From: Bacteroidota bacterium
Lineage (GTDB): Bacteria > Bacteroidota > Bacteroidia > Chitinophagales > Chitinophagaceae
Direction: 5' to 3'
Assembly: GCA_016868895.1 (NCBI GenBank)
Contig: VGFK01000003.1
Coordinates: 62,001 to 126,000 of the forward strand
Length of the DNA stretch: 64,000 nt
The notes beneath the pieces are model-generated. The model saw nothing but the letters and a program-made list of their open reading frames with translations, did not search any database and was not told the origin of the DNA. Below, in pieces: positions 1-9,090 of this stretch; the stretch's first letter is position 1; each line of letters begins with the position of its first letter. Position numbers and translations under genes: made by a program.

Positions 1-1155
1 CCTAAATACGATTACATCATTGCAGGTGGCGGATGTGCGGGATTGAGTTTGCTCATGCACATGCTCGCTGAATCATCCTTCAGGGATTGTTCAATACTGT
101 TGATTGAAAAAGATGCCAAGCAGAGCAACGACCGCACCTGGTGTTACTGGGAAAAAGGGGATGGGTTGTTTGACAGCATCGTGCATGCGAAATGGAATAA
201 GGCCTGGTTTCATTCCAATGGGTACTCTGCATTGAAAAACCTTCATCCGTATCAGTACAAGATGATCAGGGGGCTCGATTTTTATCGTCATTGCCATCAA
301 TGCATCGAACGCTTTCCCAATGTGAGCATTGTTCGTGAGTCGGTTGTGGATATGGGACAAACTCCAGGTGGAGCATATGTGCAAACCGATGTGGATCGAT
401 ATGAATGCTCCGTTGTATTCAACAGCATTCAACTCCACCCTCCTGTCGTATCATCCGATCAATACATGCTCTTGCAGCATTTCAAGGGATGGATCATTGA
501 AACCGATGCACCAGCCTTCAATCCCAATGAGCCGATCCTGATGGATTTTCGAGTCGATCAACACGCAGGAACCACATTTGTGTATGTCATGCCCCTCTCT
601 GATCGTCGCGCACTTGTGGAATATACGTTGTTCACCAAGGAGCTCTTGAACGACCAGGCATATGAAGCGGGACTGGAACGCTACGTCAAAGAACAGTTGC
701 AGCTTTCACAGTATACCGTAGTGGAACGTGAGTTTGGCATCATCCCCATGACCAATTACCGGTTTTCACCCGGAGAAGGAAACATCGCTCAATTGGGAAC
801 GATGGGAGGGCAAACCAAGCCCTCCAGCGGCTACACGTTTCGATTCATCCAGAAACATTCAGCTGCTATTGTGCAGGCGCTCAAACAAGGGAAACATCCA
901 TTGATCAAGCGTCCAGCAATGGATGCTCGTTTTTTTTGGTACGACAGTGTATTGTTGCATTTGCTGCATAAAGAAAAGATGGCCGGTGCACGCATTTTCT
1001 CATTGTTGTTCAAACGAAATCCCATCGATCGGCTGTTTAGTTTTCTGGACAATGAATCGACCTTATTGCAGGAAGCGATCTTATTGAATACCTTACCGCA
1101 GTGGCCATTCATGAAAGCCGGCTGGGAAGAATTGACGAAACCAACGCGTAATTAA
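1..1155 (+). CDS. crtY: Lycopene cyclase, 5' end missing
   Basis: Converts lycopene to beta-carotene in carotenoid synthesis. The frame is open from base 1, before any start codon, and begins with a dinucleotide-binding fold (YDYIIAGGGCAGLSL), so only a short N-terminal piece lies outside the window. Further features are the DRTWCYWEK segment near residue 50, typical of CrtY-type cyclases, and the GTMGGQTKPSSGYTF segment near residue 275, the conserved C-terminal FAD-contact region. The gene ends convergently with the PAP2 gene: the four bases TTAA at 1152-1155 supply both stop codons. Other carotenoid genes would be expected upstream, outside the window. Family assignment is firm; substrate is inferred from the family. 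Confidence 0.88.
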   Translation, partial: PKYDYIIAGGGCAGLSLLMHMLAESSFRDCSILLIEKDAKQSNDRTWCYWEKGDGLFDSIVHAKWNKAWFHSNGYSALKNLHPYQYKMIRGLDFYRHCHQCIERFPNVSIVRESVVDMGQTPGGAYVQTDVDRYECSVVFNSIQLHPPVVSSDQYMLLQHFKGWIIETDAPAFNPNEPILMDFRVDQHAGTTFVYVMPLSDRRALVEYTLFTKELLNDQAYEAGLERYVKEQLQLSQYTVVEREFGIIPMTNYRFSPGEGNIAQLGTMGGQTKPSSGYTFRFIQKHSAAIVQALKQGKHPLIKRPAMDARFFWYDSVLLHLLHKEKMAGARIFSLLFKRNPIDRLFSFLDNESTLLQEAILLNTLPQWPFMKAGWEELTKPTRN

Positions 1156-1841
1156 AACGCAGGGTTGATTTCCAATTTCTTTTTCGATTGTTTTTTCTTG
1201 AGAACTTCTTTGGCCCAATAGACCAACTTGGTGGAAGCGATTCCCACCGCAGCTCCGGCCAGGATGTCTCCCAGCCAGTGTTTATTATTGTAGAGGCGCA
1301 GGTATCCCGTCAATGCAGCTGTTCCATATCCTGCAATGCTGTAGACAACCGATCGGTGTCCGTACTCCTGGTGCAGCAATTCAGCAGCGATGAATGCAGT
1401 GGTGGTATGGCCTGAAGGAAAGGAGCGGTTATCGCTTTTATCGGGTCGTTCGCGGTTGACGATGCGCTTGAGTGATTGCGTGACGATTCCGCCCGTTACG
1501 GTGGAGAGTCCAAATACCACTACTTGAGCCGGAAGCTTGTTGCGCCCTTTAACTCCCGATGCACTGAGCGCAAATACGGCAATCGCCGGAGCGTACTGCG
1601 TGTAGTCGTCTATTTCGGTAGCCGTTCTCGAAGGCTGAAAATCGTTGTAGATCGATTGTTCGAGTGAATTGAACGGAGGAGCGGTGGCTACAAGTACACC
1701 TGTCGTGAACAATCCAGCCGGGATCATCCATGCTTTTTTTGTAAAACGAGGGGATGGAATGGTATCTGCGTGCGCAGTCTGTACTGCTAAAAGTACCAGT
1801 GTGAAAAGGATCAGTCGCCTCAACCGTTGTCTTTGCCACAA
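1152..1841 (-). CDS. PAP2-family membrane phosphatase
   Basis: Type-2 phosphatidic acid phosphatase/haloperoxidase fold, expected to dephosphorylate a lipid phosphate on the periplasmic side. All three signature blocks are present: KRIVNRERPD, RSFPSGHTT and the YLRLYNNKHWLGDILAG block with its histidine and aspartate. The N-terminus carries a signal-like hydrophobic stretch ending near AHA. No ATG is available: the frame opens with TTG at 1841 or, giving a neater signal peptide (MRRLILFTLVLL), TTG at 1823. The exact substrate (phosphatidate, undecaprenyl diphosphate or another) cannot be told from sequence. Confidence 0.85.
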   Translation of the reverse strand: MWQRQRLRRLILFTLVLLAVQTAHADTIPSPRFTKKAWMIPAGLFTTGVLVATAPPFNSLEQSIYNDFQPSRTATEIDDYTQYAPAIAVFALSASGVKGRNKLPAQVVVFGLSTVTGGIVTQSLKRIVNRERPDKSDNRSFPSGHTTTAFIAAELLHQEYGHRSVVYSIAGYGTAALTGYLRLYNNKHWLGDILAGAAVGIASTKLVYWAKEVLKKKQSKKKLEINPAF

Positions 1842-1867
1842 AGAAAGGAGATTTAGGCTACATTCAG

Positions 1868-1875
1868 TACATTTG
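1868..1875 (+). promoter_or_regulatory. Promoter -7 element
   Basis: TACATTTG matches the Bacteroidota -7 consensus TAnnTTTG and lies 7 bases before the ATG of the copper lipoprotein gene at 1883, which implies a very short leader. No clear TTG is seen at the expected -33 distance. Confidence 0.45.
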
Positions 1876-1882
1876 GAAAAAC

Positions 1883-3220
1883 ATGAACGCGCGTTATTTC
1901 ATCGGTTTGTTTGTGTTCGCGGGGATCGTCTTCATGACTGCCTGCGAAAAAAATGCAGCACCTGCCGAACCCACTGCAACCCCTTCGTTCGATATCATAC
2001 AAGAGAAAATTTTAACTACCTCCTGTGCCGTATCCGGTTGTCACGCATCCACAACCGATCCCGGATTTGCACAGCATGGTTTGATTCTTTCTCCTGGAAA
2101 GTCCTTTGCCGCGCTTGTGGGAGTGAATGCGCGAAATGCCGCAGCGGCAGCATTGGGATTGAAGTTGGTGAACCCACGGGATCCGGATAATAGTTTTTTG
2201 ATTCATAAGATCACCTGTGAAACCGGTCACCATGCTGCCTCCTCCAATTTTGGAGCACAAATGCCGCTGGGCGGAATTTTTTTAACTAAGGGTCAAGTTG
2301 AATTCATAAGAAAGTGGATCATCAACGGTGCCAGTGCAACCGATGCCAGTGTGAACCTGTCGTTGCTCAACGACAGCAGTGTGTGCCAGCCCTCCATTCA
2401 GCCGCTCGCTCCTCCACCCACCGGTGCTGGATTTCAGTTGAGGATTGATCCATTCGATGTGCCGCCTCAGTTTGAACGCGAAGTGTTTGTTCGACGAAAC
2501 ACTCCTAACCTTACATCGGTGTATGTCAACCGCATTCAATCGCGTGGAATGTCCAACAGCCACCACTTGGTTGTCTATACTTTCCGGGATCCGGCTATCC
2601 TACCTCTGGAGAACACATTACGCGATTTGCGTAATTCCAATGGAACCATCAATCCTGAAAACCTGCAGAACCATATTTACTTGGGAGGCGGGAGTGAAGT
2701 CAATTCAGATTTTTCGCTTCCTCCTGGTGTTGCATTGCAGTTGGCGCCGGGCACACCCCTTGATTTGAATGCCCATTATTTCAATCGCACCAATTTTACG
2801 TTGAGAGGGGAAAACCATGTCAATTTTTATACCGTTCCCGCCAGCAGTGTGCAGTATGTAGCAAAGACATTGGATTTGAATAATACGTCGATCAGCATTC
2901 CAGCCGGTCAGCGCAGAACGTTTACAAAGACGTTTACGTTCAATGCATTGACGCGGGTGATTGTGCTCACATCACACAACCATAAGCTCGGCGAAAAATT
3001 TGTGATCAAGATTGCCGGTGGTCCACGCAATGGTGAGATTGTCTATACCAACACCGACTGGGAACACCCCTTGTATGTTTCATATGCTACTCCTATTGTT
3101 TTACAGCCGGGTGAGGGACTCACTTCTGAAGTTACCTACTATAATACTACTGCTAAGACGGTGAATTTCGGACTGACCAGTGAAGATGAAATGAACATCA
3201 TTTTTGGCTATTATTATTGA
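1883..3220 (+). CDS. Lipoprotein: heme-type CX4CH motif plus PHM-like copper monooxygenase domain
   Basis: Secreted lipoprotein of 445 residues (lipobox ending at Cys21). Residues about 35-150 resemble the small cytochrome-c-like domains of Bacteroidota and Planctomycetes, with C48 and C53-H54 (CX4CH) and a possible axial M127. Residues about 183-445 resemble the type II copper ascorbate-dependent monooxygenases (peptidylglycine alpha-hydroxylating monooxygenase). Every copper ligand of that family has a counterpart: H227-H228, H298 for the first site; H365-x-H367 and M437 (in SEDEMN) for the second. The spacings (70, 67 and 70 residues) resemble the enzyme. The heme motif could feed electrons to the copper domain; that is inference. 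The stop lies 4 bases before the GH43 start, suggesting co-transcription. Substrate unknown. Confidence 0.75.
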   Translation: MNARYFIGLFVFAGIVFMTACEKNAAPAEPTATPSFDIIQEKILTTSCAVSGCHASTTDPGFAQHGLILSPGKSFAALVGVNARNAAAAALGLKLVNPRDPDNSFLIHKITCETGHHAASSNFGAQMPLGGIFLTKGQVEFIRKWIINGASATDASVNLSLLNDSSVCQPSIQPLAPPPTGAGFQLRIDPFDVPPQFEREVFVRRNTPNLTSVYVNRIQSRGMSNSHHLVVYTFRDPAILPLENTLRDLRNSNGTINPENLQNHIYLGGGSEVNSDFSLPPGVALQLAPGTPLDLNAHYFNRTNFTLRGENHVNFYTVPASSVQYVAKTLDLNNTSISIPAGQRRTFTKTFTFNALTRVIVLTSHNHKLGEKFVIKIAGGPRNGEIVYTNTDWEHPLYVSYATPIVLQPGEGLTSEVTYYNTTAKTVNFGLTSEDEMNIIFGYYY

Positions 3221-3224
3221 TCGC

Positions 3225-4961
3225 ATGAGAATTCCAGTGCTCCTTTTTTGTTGCTTGATCCACCTTTGTTCCGAAGCACAACCCACTACTTATTGCAATC
3301 CCATCAACATCGATTACGGGTATACGCCCATACCGAATTTTTCTGTTTGGGGAAGGCACCGGGCCACTGCTGATCCGGTTATTGTCAACTATAAAGGAGA
3401 ATATTATCTCTTCAGTACCAACCAATGGGGGTATTGGTGGAGTTCGGATATGAGCAAGTGGAACTTTGTATCCAAGAAATTTCTTCGTCCCTGGAACAAC
3501 GTATACGACGAACTATGTGCTCCTGCAGTAACAGTGATAGGGGATACCATGCTTGTCTTTGGTTCCACCTATTCCAGCAATTTCACGTTGTGGATGAGTA
3601 CCAATCCGAAGGCCAACGAATGGAAGCCGCTGGTGGATTCACTGGATATCGGTGGATGGGACCCGGCCTTTTTTTTGGATGACGATGGACGGTTCTACAT
3701 GTACAACGGAAGCAGCAACCGTTGGCCGTTGTATGGCATTGAACTGGATCGAAAAACATTTCAACCCAAGGGCACACGAAAGGAAATGTATTTTCTTGAA
3801 AGTTGGCGATACGGATGGCACCGGTTTGGGGAATACATGGATGATACCTTCTTGGATGGTTTCATCGAGGGGGCGTGGGTGACCAAGCACAAGGGAAAGT
3901 ATTATTTTCAATATGCAGCACCTGGCACGGAATTCAGTGGCTATGCCGACGGCGTTGCGGTTGGAGAAAGTCCACTGGGATATTTTCAAAATCAATCCGA
4001 TCCGCTGAGCATTAAAGCAGGTGGATTTGCGCGCGGTGCAGGTCATGGCGCCACTTTCCAGGATAACCAACAAAAGTATTGGCACGTATCCACCATAGCG
4101 ATTGCCGTGAAAAATAATTTTGAACGCAGACTCGGAATATGGCCTGCGGGATTTGATAAAGATGGTGTGATGTACTGCAATACGGCGTTTGGAGATTATC
4201 CGCATTATTTGCCTGGAGATGCAACATCCCATGAGCAATCCCGTTTCACCGGTTGGATGTTGTTGAATTATAAGAAGCCCGTGTTGGTCTCTTCCACACT
4301 GGCCAGTAATTATGCTGCCAATCATGTTGTGGACGAGAGCATCAAGACCTATTGGAGTGCTGCCACTTCAAACAAGGGAGAATGGGTACAGTCGGATCTG
4401 GGTGCTGTTTCTACCGTTCACGCTGTGCAAATCAATTACGCCGATCAGGATGCTGTGTTCTTGGGTAAGACAACGGATCAGTTTCACCGGTATATGCTGT
4501 ATTGTTCCGTGGATGGAAAAAAATGGGAAGTGATGACCGATAAATCGCGGAACCTTTCCGATGTCCCCCACGATTACATTGAATTGAGTACGCCCATTGA
4601 TGCACGGTACATCCGGTTGGAAAATATTCATGTTCCTTCCGGGAAGTTTGCCATCAGTGGATTGCGGGTATTTGGAAAAGGCAAAGCGGGGGGTCCTGAT
4701 CCGGTGCGTGATTTTTATGTGTTGCGAACAGAGAAAGATAAGCGAAGTGCGTGGTTGAAATGGAGTCCGGTCGATAACGCCTATGCCTACAACATTTACC
4801 TCGGCACAGACCCCACTAAGCTTTATACCAGCATCATGGTCCATGATGCCAATGATTACTATTACAAAGGAATGGACAGTAAAAAGACCTACTATTATCG
4901 AATTGAAGCCATCAATGAAAACGGAATATCCGTTTCGTCTCCCATCATCAAAGCAGACTAA
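3225..4961 (+). CDS. Secreted GH43 glycosidase with discoidin and FN3 domains
   Basis: Glycoside hydrolase of the five-bladed propeller GH43 type, usually acting on arabinan, xylan or galactan side chains. From ATG 3225 the protein has 578 residues with a signal peptide ending near SEAQ. The three GH43 acidic residues are visible: D50 (ATADPVIV), D146 (GGWDPAFF) and E215 (DGFIEGAW). Residues about 370-490 look like a carbohydrate-binding F5/8 type C (discoidin) domain, and about 495-578 like fibronectin type III. The frame is open upstream to TTG 3204, but ATG 3225 starts 4 bases after the preceding stop and gives the better signal peptide. It probably works with the GH3 enzyme just downstream. 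Substrate is not determined. Confidence 0.85.
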   Translation: MRIPVLLFCCLIHLCSEAQPTTYCNPINIDYGYTPIPNFSVWGRHRATADPVIVNYKGEYYLFSTNQWGYWWSSDMSKWNFVSKKFLRPWNNVYDELCAPAVTVIGDTMLVFGSTYSSNFTLWMSTNPKANEWKPLVDSLDIGGWDPAFFLDDDGRFYMYNGSSNRWPLYGIELDRKTFQPKGTRKEMYFLESWRYGWHRFGEYMDDTFLDGFIEGAWVTKHKGKYYFQYAAPGTEFSGYADGVAVGESPLGYFQNQSDPLSIKAGGFARGAGHGATFQDNQQKYWHVSTIAIAVKNNFERRLGIWPAGFDKDGVMYCNTAFGDYPHYLPGDATSHEQSRFTGWMLLNYKKPVLVSSTLASNYAANHVVDESIKTYWSAATSNKGEWVQSDLGAVSTVHAVQINYADQDAVFLGKTTDQFHRYMLYCSVDGKKWEVMTDKSRNLSDVPHDYIELSTPIDARYIRLENIHVPSGKFAISGLRVFGKGKAGGPDPVRDFYVLRTEKDKRSAWLKWSPVDNAYAYNIYLGTDPTKLYTSIMVHDANDYYYKGMDSKKTYYYRIEAINENGISVSSPIIKAD

Positions 4962-4973
4962 AAACCCACAAGC

Positions 4974-7235
4974 ATGAAAAAAACGTTACTCATTGCCGCC
5001 GTATTCTTTTCCGGTCAACTCATCGCACAGGATGCAAAAATGAACGCGTTCATCACCGGATTGATGTCCAAGATGACCCTGGAAGAAAAAATAGGTCAGT
5101 TGAATCTGATCACCCCTGGATCGGGAATTCCTACCGGTTCTGTTGTGAGTACGGATGTGGAAGGAAAGATAAAGTCCGGAAAAGTCGGCGGCATGTTTGG
5201 CGTAATCGGCGCGGAGAAAGTCCGACAGGCACAGGACATGGCCGTGAATTCAACGCGACTGAAAATTCCACTCATGTTTGGTTCGGATGTGATTCATGGA
5301 CATAAAACCATTTTCCCGATTCCATTGGGGATCAGTTGTTCCTGGGATACGGCCTTGATTCGTCAGAGTGCCATTGTTGCGGCGGAAGAAGCTACAGCCG
5401 ATGGACTCAACTGGGTATTCTCTCCCATGGTCGATGTAGCCCGTGATCCACGCTGGGGAAGGGTTTCAGAAGGTTCGGGCGAAGATCCGTTTTTGGGTGC
5501 ACAGATTGCTACTGCTATGGTAAAGGGTTATCAGGGCACATCGCTGTCGGATAAAAAAACAGTATTGGCCTGTGTCAAGCATTTTGCATTATACGGTGCG
5601 CCAGAGGGAGGAAGGGATTATAATTCAGTCGATATAAATCGCACGCGCATGTTCAATGATTATTTGGCGCCCTACAAAGCTGCTGTGGATGCAGGAGTTG
5701 CTTCGGTGATGACCTCGTTCAATGATATTGATGGAGTGCCGGCTACTGGCAACAAATGGCTGTTGACGGATTTGCTTCGCCGCGATTGGAAGTTCAATGG
5801 GATGATTGTGAGCGACTACACATCTGTCAATGAAATGGTCAATCACCGGTTGGGTAATCTGCAGGAAGTTTCGGCTCAATCCATTCGTGCGGGACTGGAC
5901 ATGGACATGGTGGGTGAAGGCTTTCTGACCACCTTGAAAAAATCCCTGGATGAAAAAAAGATTACACTAGCAGATATCGATCGTGCTTGCCGTAAGGTGC
6001 TGGAAGCAAAGTATAAGGCGGGATTGTTTGAAGATCCGTATCGGTACATCGATGAGAACCGAAAAAATGAAATTCTGACGCAGTCGAAGCGCGATTTTGC
6101 TCGCATGATCGCCGCACAATCCTTTGTCCTCCTCAAGAACAACGCCAATGCATTGCCCATCAAAAAGACGCAACGCATTGCGCTGGTTGGTCCACTGGCC
6201 AACGACCGCAGTAACATGCTGGGTACCTGGGCGGTGAGCGGAGATCCGCAGTTATCTGTTTCCGTGATGGAGGGATTGCTCAAGCAGACAGCCAGTCCTG
6301 TGAACATCGCGTATGCAAAAGGCGCTAACATTACCGATGATCCATCGTTGGCCAAGCAGGCCAATGTATTTGGCATGCGTGCAGAAATTGATGAGCGCAC
6401 ACCGGCCGCAATGCTGGAGGAAGCGGTTGCGATAGCGCGGTCATCTGATGTGGTGGTTGTCGTGGTAGGAGAAGCTTCCGAGATGAGTGGAGAAGCGGCG
6501 AGCAGAAGCGATATTACATTGCCTGCGAGTCAGGTGCGACTCCTTCATGCGTTGTATGCAACCGGTAAGCCGGTGGTCGTGGTGATCATGAGTGGTCGAC
6601 CGCTTGCATTGACCAATATTGTAGATGGAGCCTCCGCGATTCTTCACACCTGGCATGCCGGTATTGAAGCAGGCAATGCCATTGCCGATGCAGTATACGG
6701 AGCCGTGAATCCTTCCGGAAAGTTAAGCATGTCGTTTCCGTATAGCGTGGGACAGGTTCCGGTCTATTATGCACAAAAAACTACAGGTCGACCCATGGAT
6801 CCAAACAATAAATTCAGTACCAAATACATGGACGTGCCCAATGGTCCGCTTTTCCCATTTGGTCACGGACTCAGCTATACGCAGTTTACCTTCAGTGATG
6901 TTCAACTCAGTGCCAGCAGCATGACTGCAGCAGGAGCGATAACGGCTTCGGTGACCGTCACCAACAGCGGATTCAGAGATGGTGCCGAGGTGGTTCAACT
7001 CTATATTGAAGATAAAGTGCGAAGCATTACTCCTCCTTCGAAAGAGCTCAAAGGATTTCAAAAAATCATGCTGAAGGCCGGAGAGAGCAGAACCGTTCGC
7101 TTCACCATCGACGCTTCTGTTTTGAAATTCTGGAATGCAGACATGAAGTTTGTGGCAGAACCCGGAGCGTTTGGAGTCGGCATCGGCGGCAGCAGTGCTG
7201 ACCTCAAAACAGCTCTATTTACGTTAACCAAGTAG
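4974..7235 (+). CDS. bglX: GH3 beta-glucosidase/beta-xylosidase, BglX type
   Basis: Periplasmic glycoside hydrolase family 3 enzyme of 753 residues that removes terminal beta-linked sugars from oligosaccharides. It has a signal peptide ending near LIAQ, an N-terminal TIM-barrel domain with KHF at 202-204 and the nucleophile D281 in GMIVSDYTS, the C-terminal alpha/beta sandwich, and a fibronectin-III-like tail after residue about 640. It starts 12 bases after the GH43 stop, so the two are probably one transcript, together with the sugar transporter that follows. Length and domain order are normal for BglX. Glucosidase versus xylosidase specificity cannot be told. Confidence 0.92.
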   Translation: MKKTLLIAAVFFSGQLIAQDAKMNAFITGLMSKMTLEEKIGQLNLITPGSGIPTGSVVSTDVEGKIKSGKVGGMFGVIGAEKVRQAQDMAVNSTRLKIPLMFGSDVIHGHKTIFPIPLGISCSWDTALIRQSAIVAAEEATADGLNWVFSPMVDVARDPRWGRVSEGSGEDPFLGAQIATAMVKGYQGTSLSDKKTVLACVKHFALYGAPEGGRDYNSVDINRTRMFNDYLAPYKAAVDAGVASVMTSFNDIDGVPATGNKWLLTDLLRRDWKFNGMIVSDYTSVNEMVNHRLGNLQEVSAQSIRAGLDMDMVGEGFLTTLKKSLDEKKITLADIDRACRKVLEAKYKAGLFEDPYRYIDENRKNEILTQSKRDFARMIAAQSFVLLKNNANALPIKKTQRIALVGPLANDRSNMLGTWAVSGDPQLSVSVMEGLLKQTASPVNIAYAKGANITDDPSLAKQANVFGMRAEIDERTPAAMLEEAVAIARSSDVVVVVVGEASEMSGEAASRSDITLPASQVRLLHALYATGKPVVVVIMSGRPLALTNIVDGASAILHTWHAGIEAGNAIADAVYGAVNPSGKLSMSFPYSVGQVPVYYAQKTTGRPMDPNNKFSTKYMDVPNGPLFPFGHGLSYTQFTFSDVQLSASSMTAAGAITASVTVTNSGFRDGAEVVQLYIEDKVRSITPPSKELKGFQKIMLKAGESRTVRFTIDASVLKFWNADMKFVAEPGAFGVGIGGSSADLKTALFTLTK

Positions 7236-7283
7236 CAAGCCAAAACAAAATTTTGGTTATCTTAAGCAGCAAATCGACTGCTT

Positions 7284-8588
7284 ATGCATATGAATGCCGA
7301 AAGTTCAGCCGGAGCGGAAGCAATTGCACCGCGGAACCTGTTCATCATTTCACTGATCGCTGCACTGGCCGGATTTATTTTTGGATTCGACATGGTAGTG
7401 ATATCCGGAGCGGATAAAGACATTCAAGCGCTCTGGAACACATCCCCCTGGTTTCATGGATTTTTTATCATGTCGATGGCGTTGTGGGGGACGGTCATCG
7501 GTTCCATTTTTGGCGGTCGACCAACAGAGCGCTACGGCCGAAAAAAAGTGTTGATGGCCGTCGGTTTGTTGTTCACGGTATCTGCATTTGGTTCAGCACT
7601 TGCACAGGATGCCTATTCGTTTTCGTTTTTTAGATTATTGGGAGGTATCGGGATTGGTATTTCTTCGGTTGCCGCGCCGACCTATATTTCAGAAATTTCT
7701 ACCTCTGCTTCAAGAGGCCGACTCGTAGCGATGTACCAGTTCAATATCGTGTTTGGCATATTGATTGCTTATTTATCCAATTATTTTCTCTCCGGAGTTG
7801 GAGGCGAAAACGATTGGAGGTGGATGCTGGGGGTCATGGTCGTCCCTTCGCTTCTGTATACGATTGGTGTATTGTTTATCCCGGAGAGTCCACGCTGGTT
7901 ACAAAAACGAGGTGCCGCATTGGAGGCTCAAGCTTCGCATGCAGGCGTTTTGTTGCACACCAAGTACAGAAGGATAGTATGGCTGGCCTTCATGGTAGCA
8001 TTTTTCAATCAGTGGTCCGGAATCAACTTCATTCTGTATTATGCTCCGCGGATTTTAGAAGCAGCTGGATTAGCCGAACAGGAGTCGTTGCTGAATGCAG
8101 TGGCCATTGGGGGGACGAATCTGATTTTCACATTTGTCGGGCTCTTCCTGATTGATCGATTGGGAAGAAAAACGCTGCTCATCATTGGTTCGTTTGGATA
8201 CATCATCAGCCTGACCATGGTCGCTTATGCATTTTTTGCGTCTGCCTCTTCGACTTTTTTACTCCCCTTCCTGCTTGTGTTCATTGCATCGCATGCCATG
8301 GGACAAGGTGCAGTGATTTGGGTATTCATTTCCGAAATATTTCCCAATCAGGTTCGGGGATTGGGACAGGCATTTGGTGCCAGCATTCATTGGGTATTTG
8401 CCGCATTGATCACGTTGATTGCTCCCATCTTCATTGATGATGTAAATGGAATTTTCAAGGAAAATCCATGGCCCATTTTTGCATTTTTTGCAGCGATGAT
8501 GGCTTGGCAATTGATCTGGGTGTTGACCAAAGTCCCTGAAACAAAAGGAGTTTCTCTTGAAGATTTAGAGCAGAAATTGGTTGGTTGA
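7284..8588 (+). CDS. Sugar-porter MFS transporter with short central loop
   Basis: Inner-membrane sugar:proton symporter of the MFS sugar-porter family. Family signatures are present: GGRPTERYGRKK after TM2, PESPRWL after TM6, QWSGINFILYY in TM7 and PETKG after TM12. At 434 residues it is short. The cytoplasmic helical loop between PESPRWL and TM7 has only about 20 residues, where relatives such as XylE have about 60, so some 35-40 residues appear to be missing without loss of frame. It follows the GH3 gene by 48 bases and presumably imports the released sugar. Two in-frame ATGs (7284, 7290) are equally possible starts. Confidence 0.85.
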   Translation: MHMNAESSAGAEAIAPRNLFIISLIAALAGFIFGFDMVVISGADKDIQALWNTSPWFHGFFIMSMALWGTVIGSIFGGRPTERYGRKKVLMAVGLLFTVSAFGSALAQDAYSFSFFRLLGGIGIGISSVAAPTYISEISTSASRGRLVAMYQFNIVFGILIAYLSNYFLSGVGGENDWRWMLGVMVVPSLLYTIGVLFIPESPRWLQKRGAALEAQASHAGVLLHTKYRRIVWLAFMVAFFNQWSGINFILYYAPRILEAAGLAEQESLLNAVAIGGTNLIFTFVGLFLIDRLGRKTLLIIGSFGYIISLTMVAYAFFASASSTFLLPFLLVFIASHAMGQGAVIWVFISEIFPNQVRGLGQAFGASIHWVFAALITLIAPIFIDDVNGIFKENPWPIFAFFAAMMAWQLIWVLTKVPETKGVSLEDLEQKLVG

Positions 8589-9026
8589 TCAGGGCATCCA
8601 TTTCCATGCAATTCCAATGGCAGGCATGGGGCGATACTGAAGCGGACTCTTTGTGTTCGGTATGGACTCGAGTTTAATGTTGGCAGACAGATCGTTTGCG
8701 TGTCTGAGGTTGACGATTGCGGAGGAAAAAAAGAAAATGCTTCCAGCTATTGCAACTCCTCCGGCACCGACCATGATGATGCTTCACACTTCAACATTAT
8801 CGTTGCTGTCGTTCCACAGGTCAACGTTGTTTGCAAATATTGCAAACCCGCCCACTACTGCCAGCGCTCCACCGCCCAATAATATCCAGCCCGTATTGCG
8901 GTGTGCGCGACTCCTGTCGAGGTAATCGCTCCGGTTGAATTGCTGTGTATTCCTGATGCGTTGGCCCATGCATACCGAACTTACTACCAGTAGGATGAAA
9001 AGAGATATACGTATTCGATGTTTCAT
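8589..9026 (-). pseudogene. Small secreted membrane protein gene broken by an in-frame TGA
   Basis: A single frame of 146 codons from ATG 9026 to a stop at 8589, interrupted by TGA at codon 81 (8784-8786). Before the TGA: a signal peptide (MKHRIRISLFILLVV) and a glycine-rich membrane helix (GWILLGGGALAVVGGFAIFAN). After it, in the same frame: a second helix (MVGAGGVAIAGSIFFFSSA) and a short tail ending WKWMP. This two-helix layout is that of small Bacteroidota proteins I recall as common and uncharacterised, which run through this point without a break. It is therefore one gene with a nonsense change, or a sequencing error. Function unknown. Confidence 0.7.
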
Positions 9027-9090
9027 GAAGCAAAATTGCATAACTGTATTCGACAATTATGAGTAAGTTTAATCAGAAATTATAAGAGAT

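Noticed and set aside
3639..4325. Long reading frames antisense to GH43 and many other genes
   Set aside because: They lie fully inside well-supported genes, lack family motifs and have no promoter-like sequence; they are shadows of the real frames.
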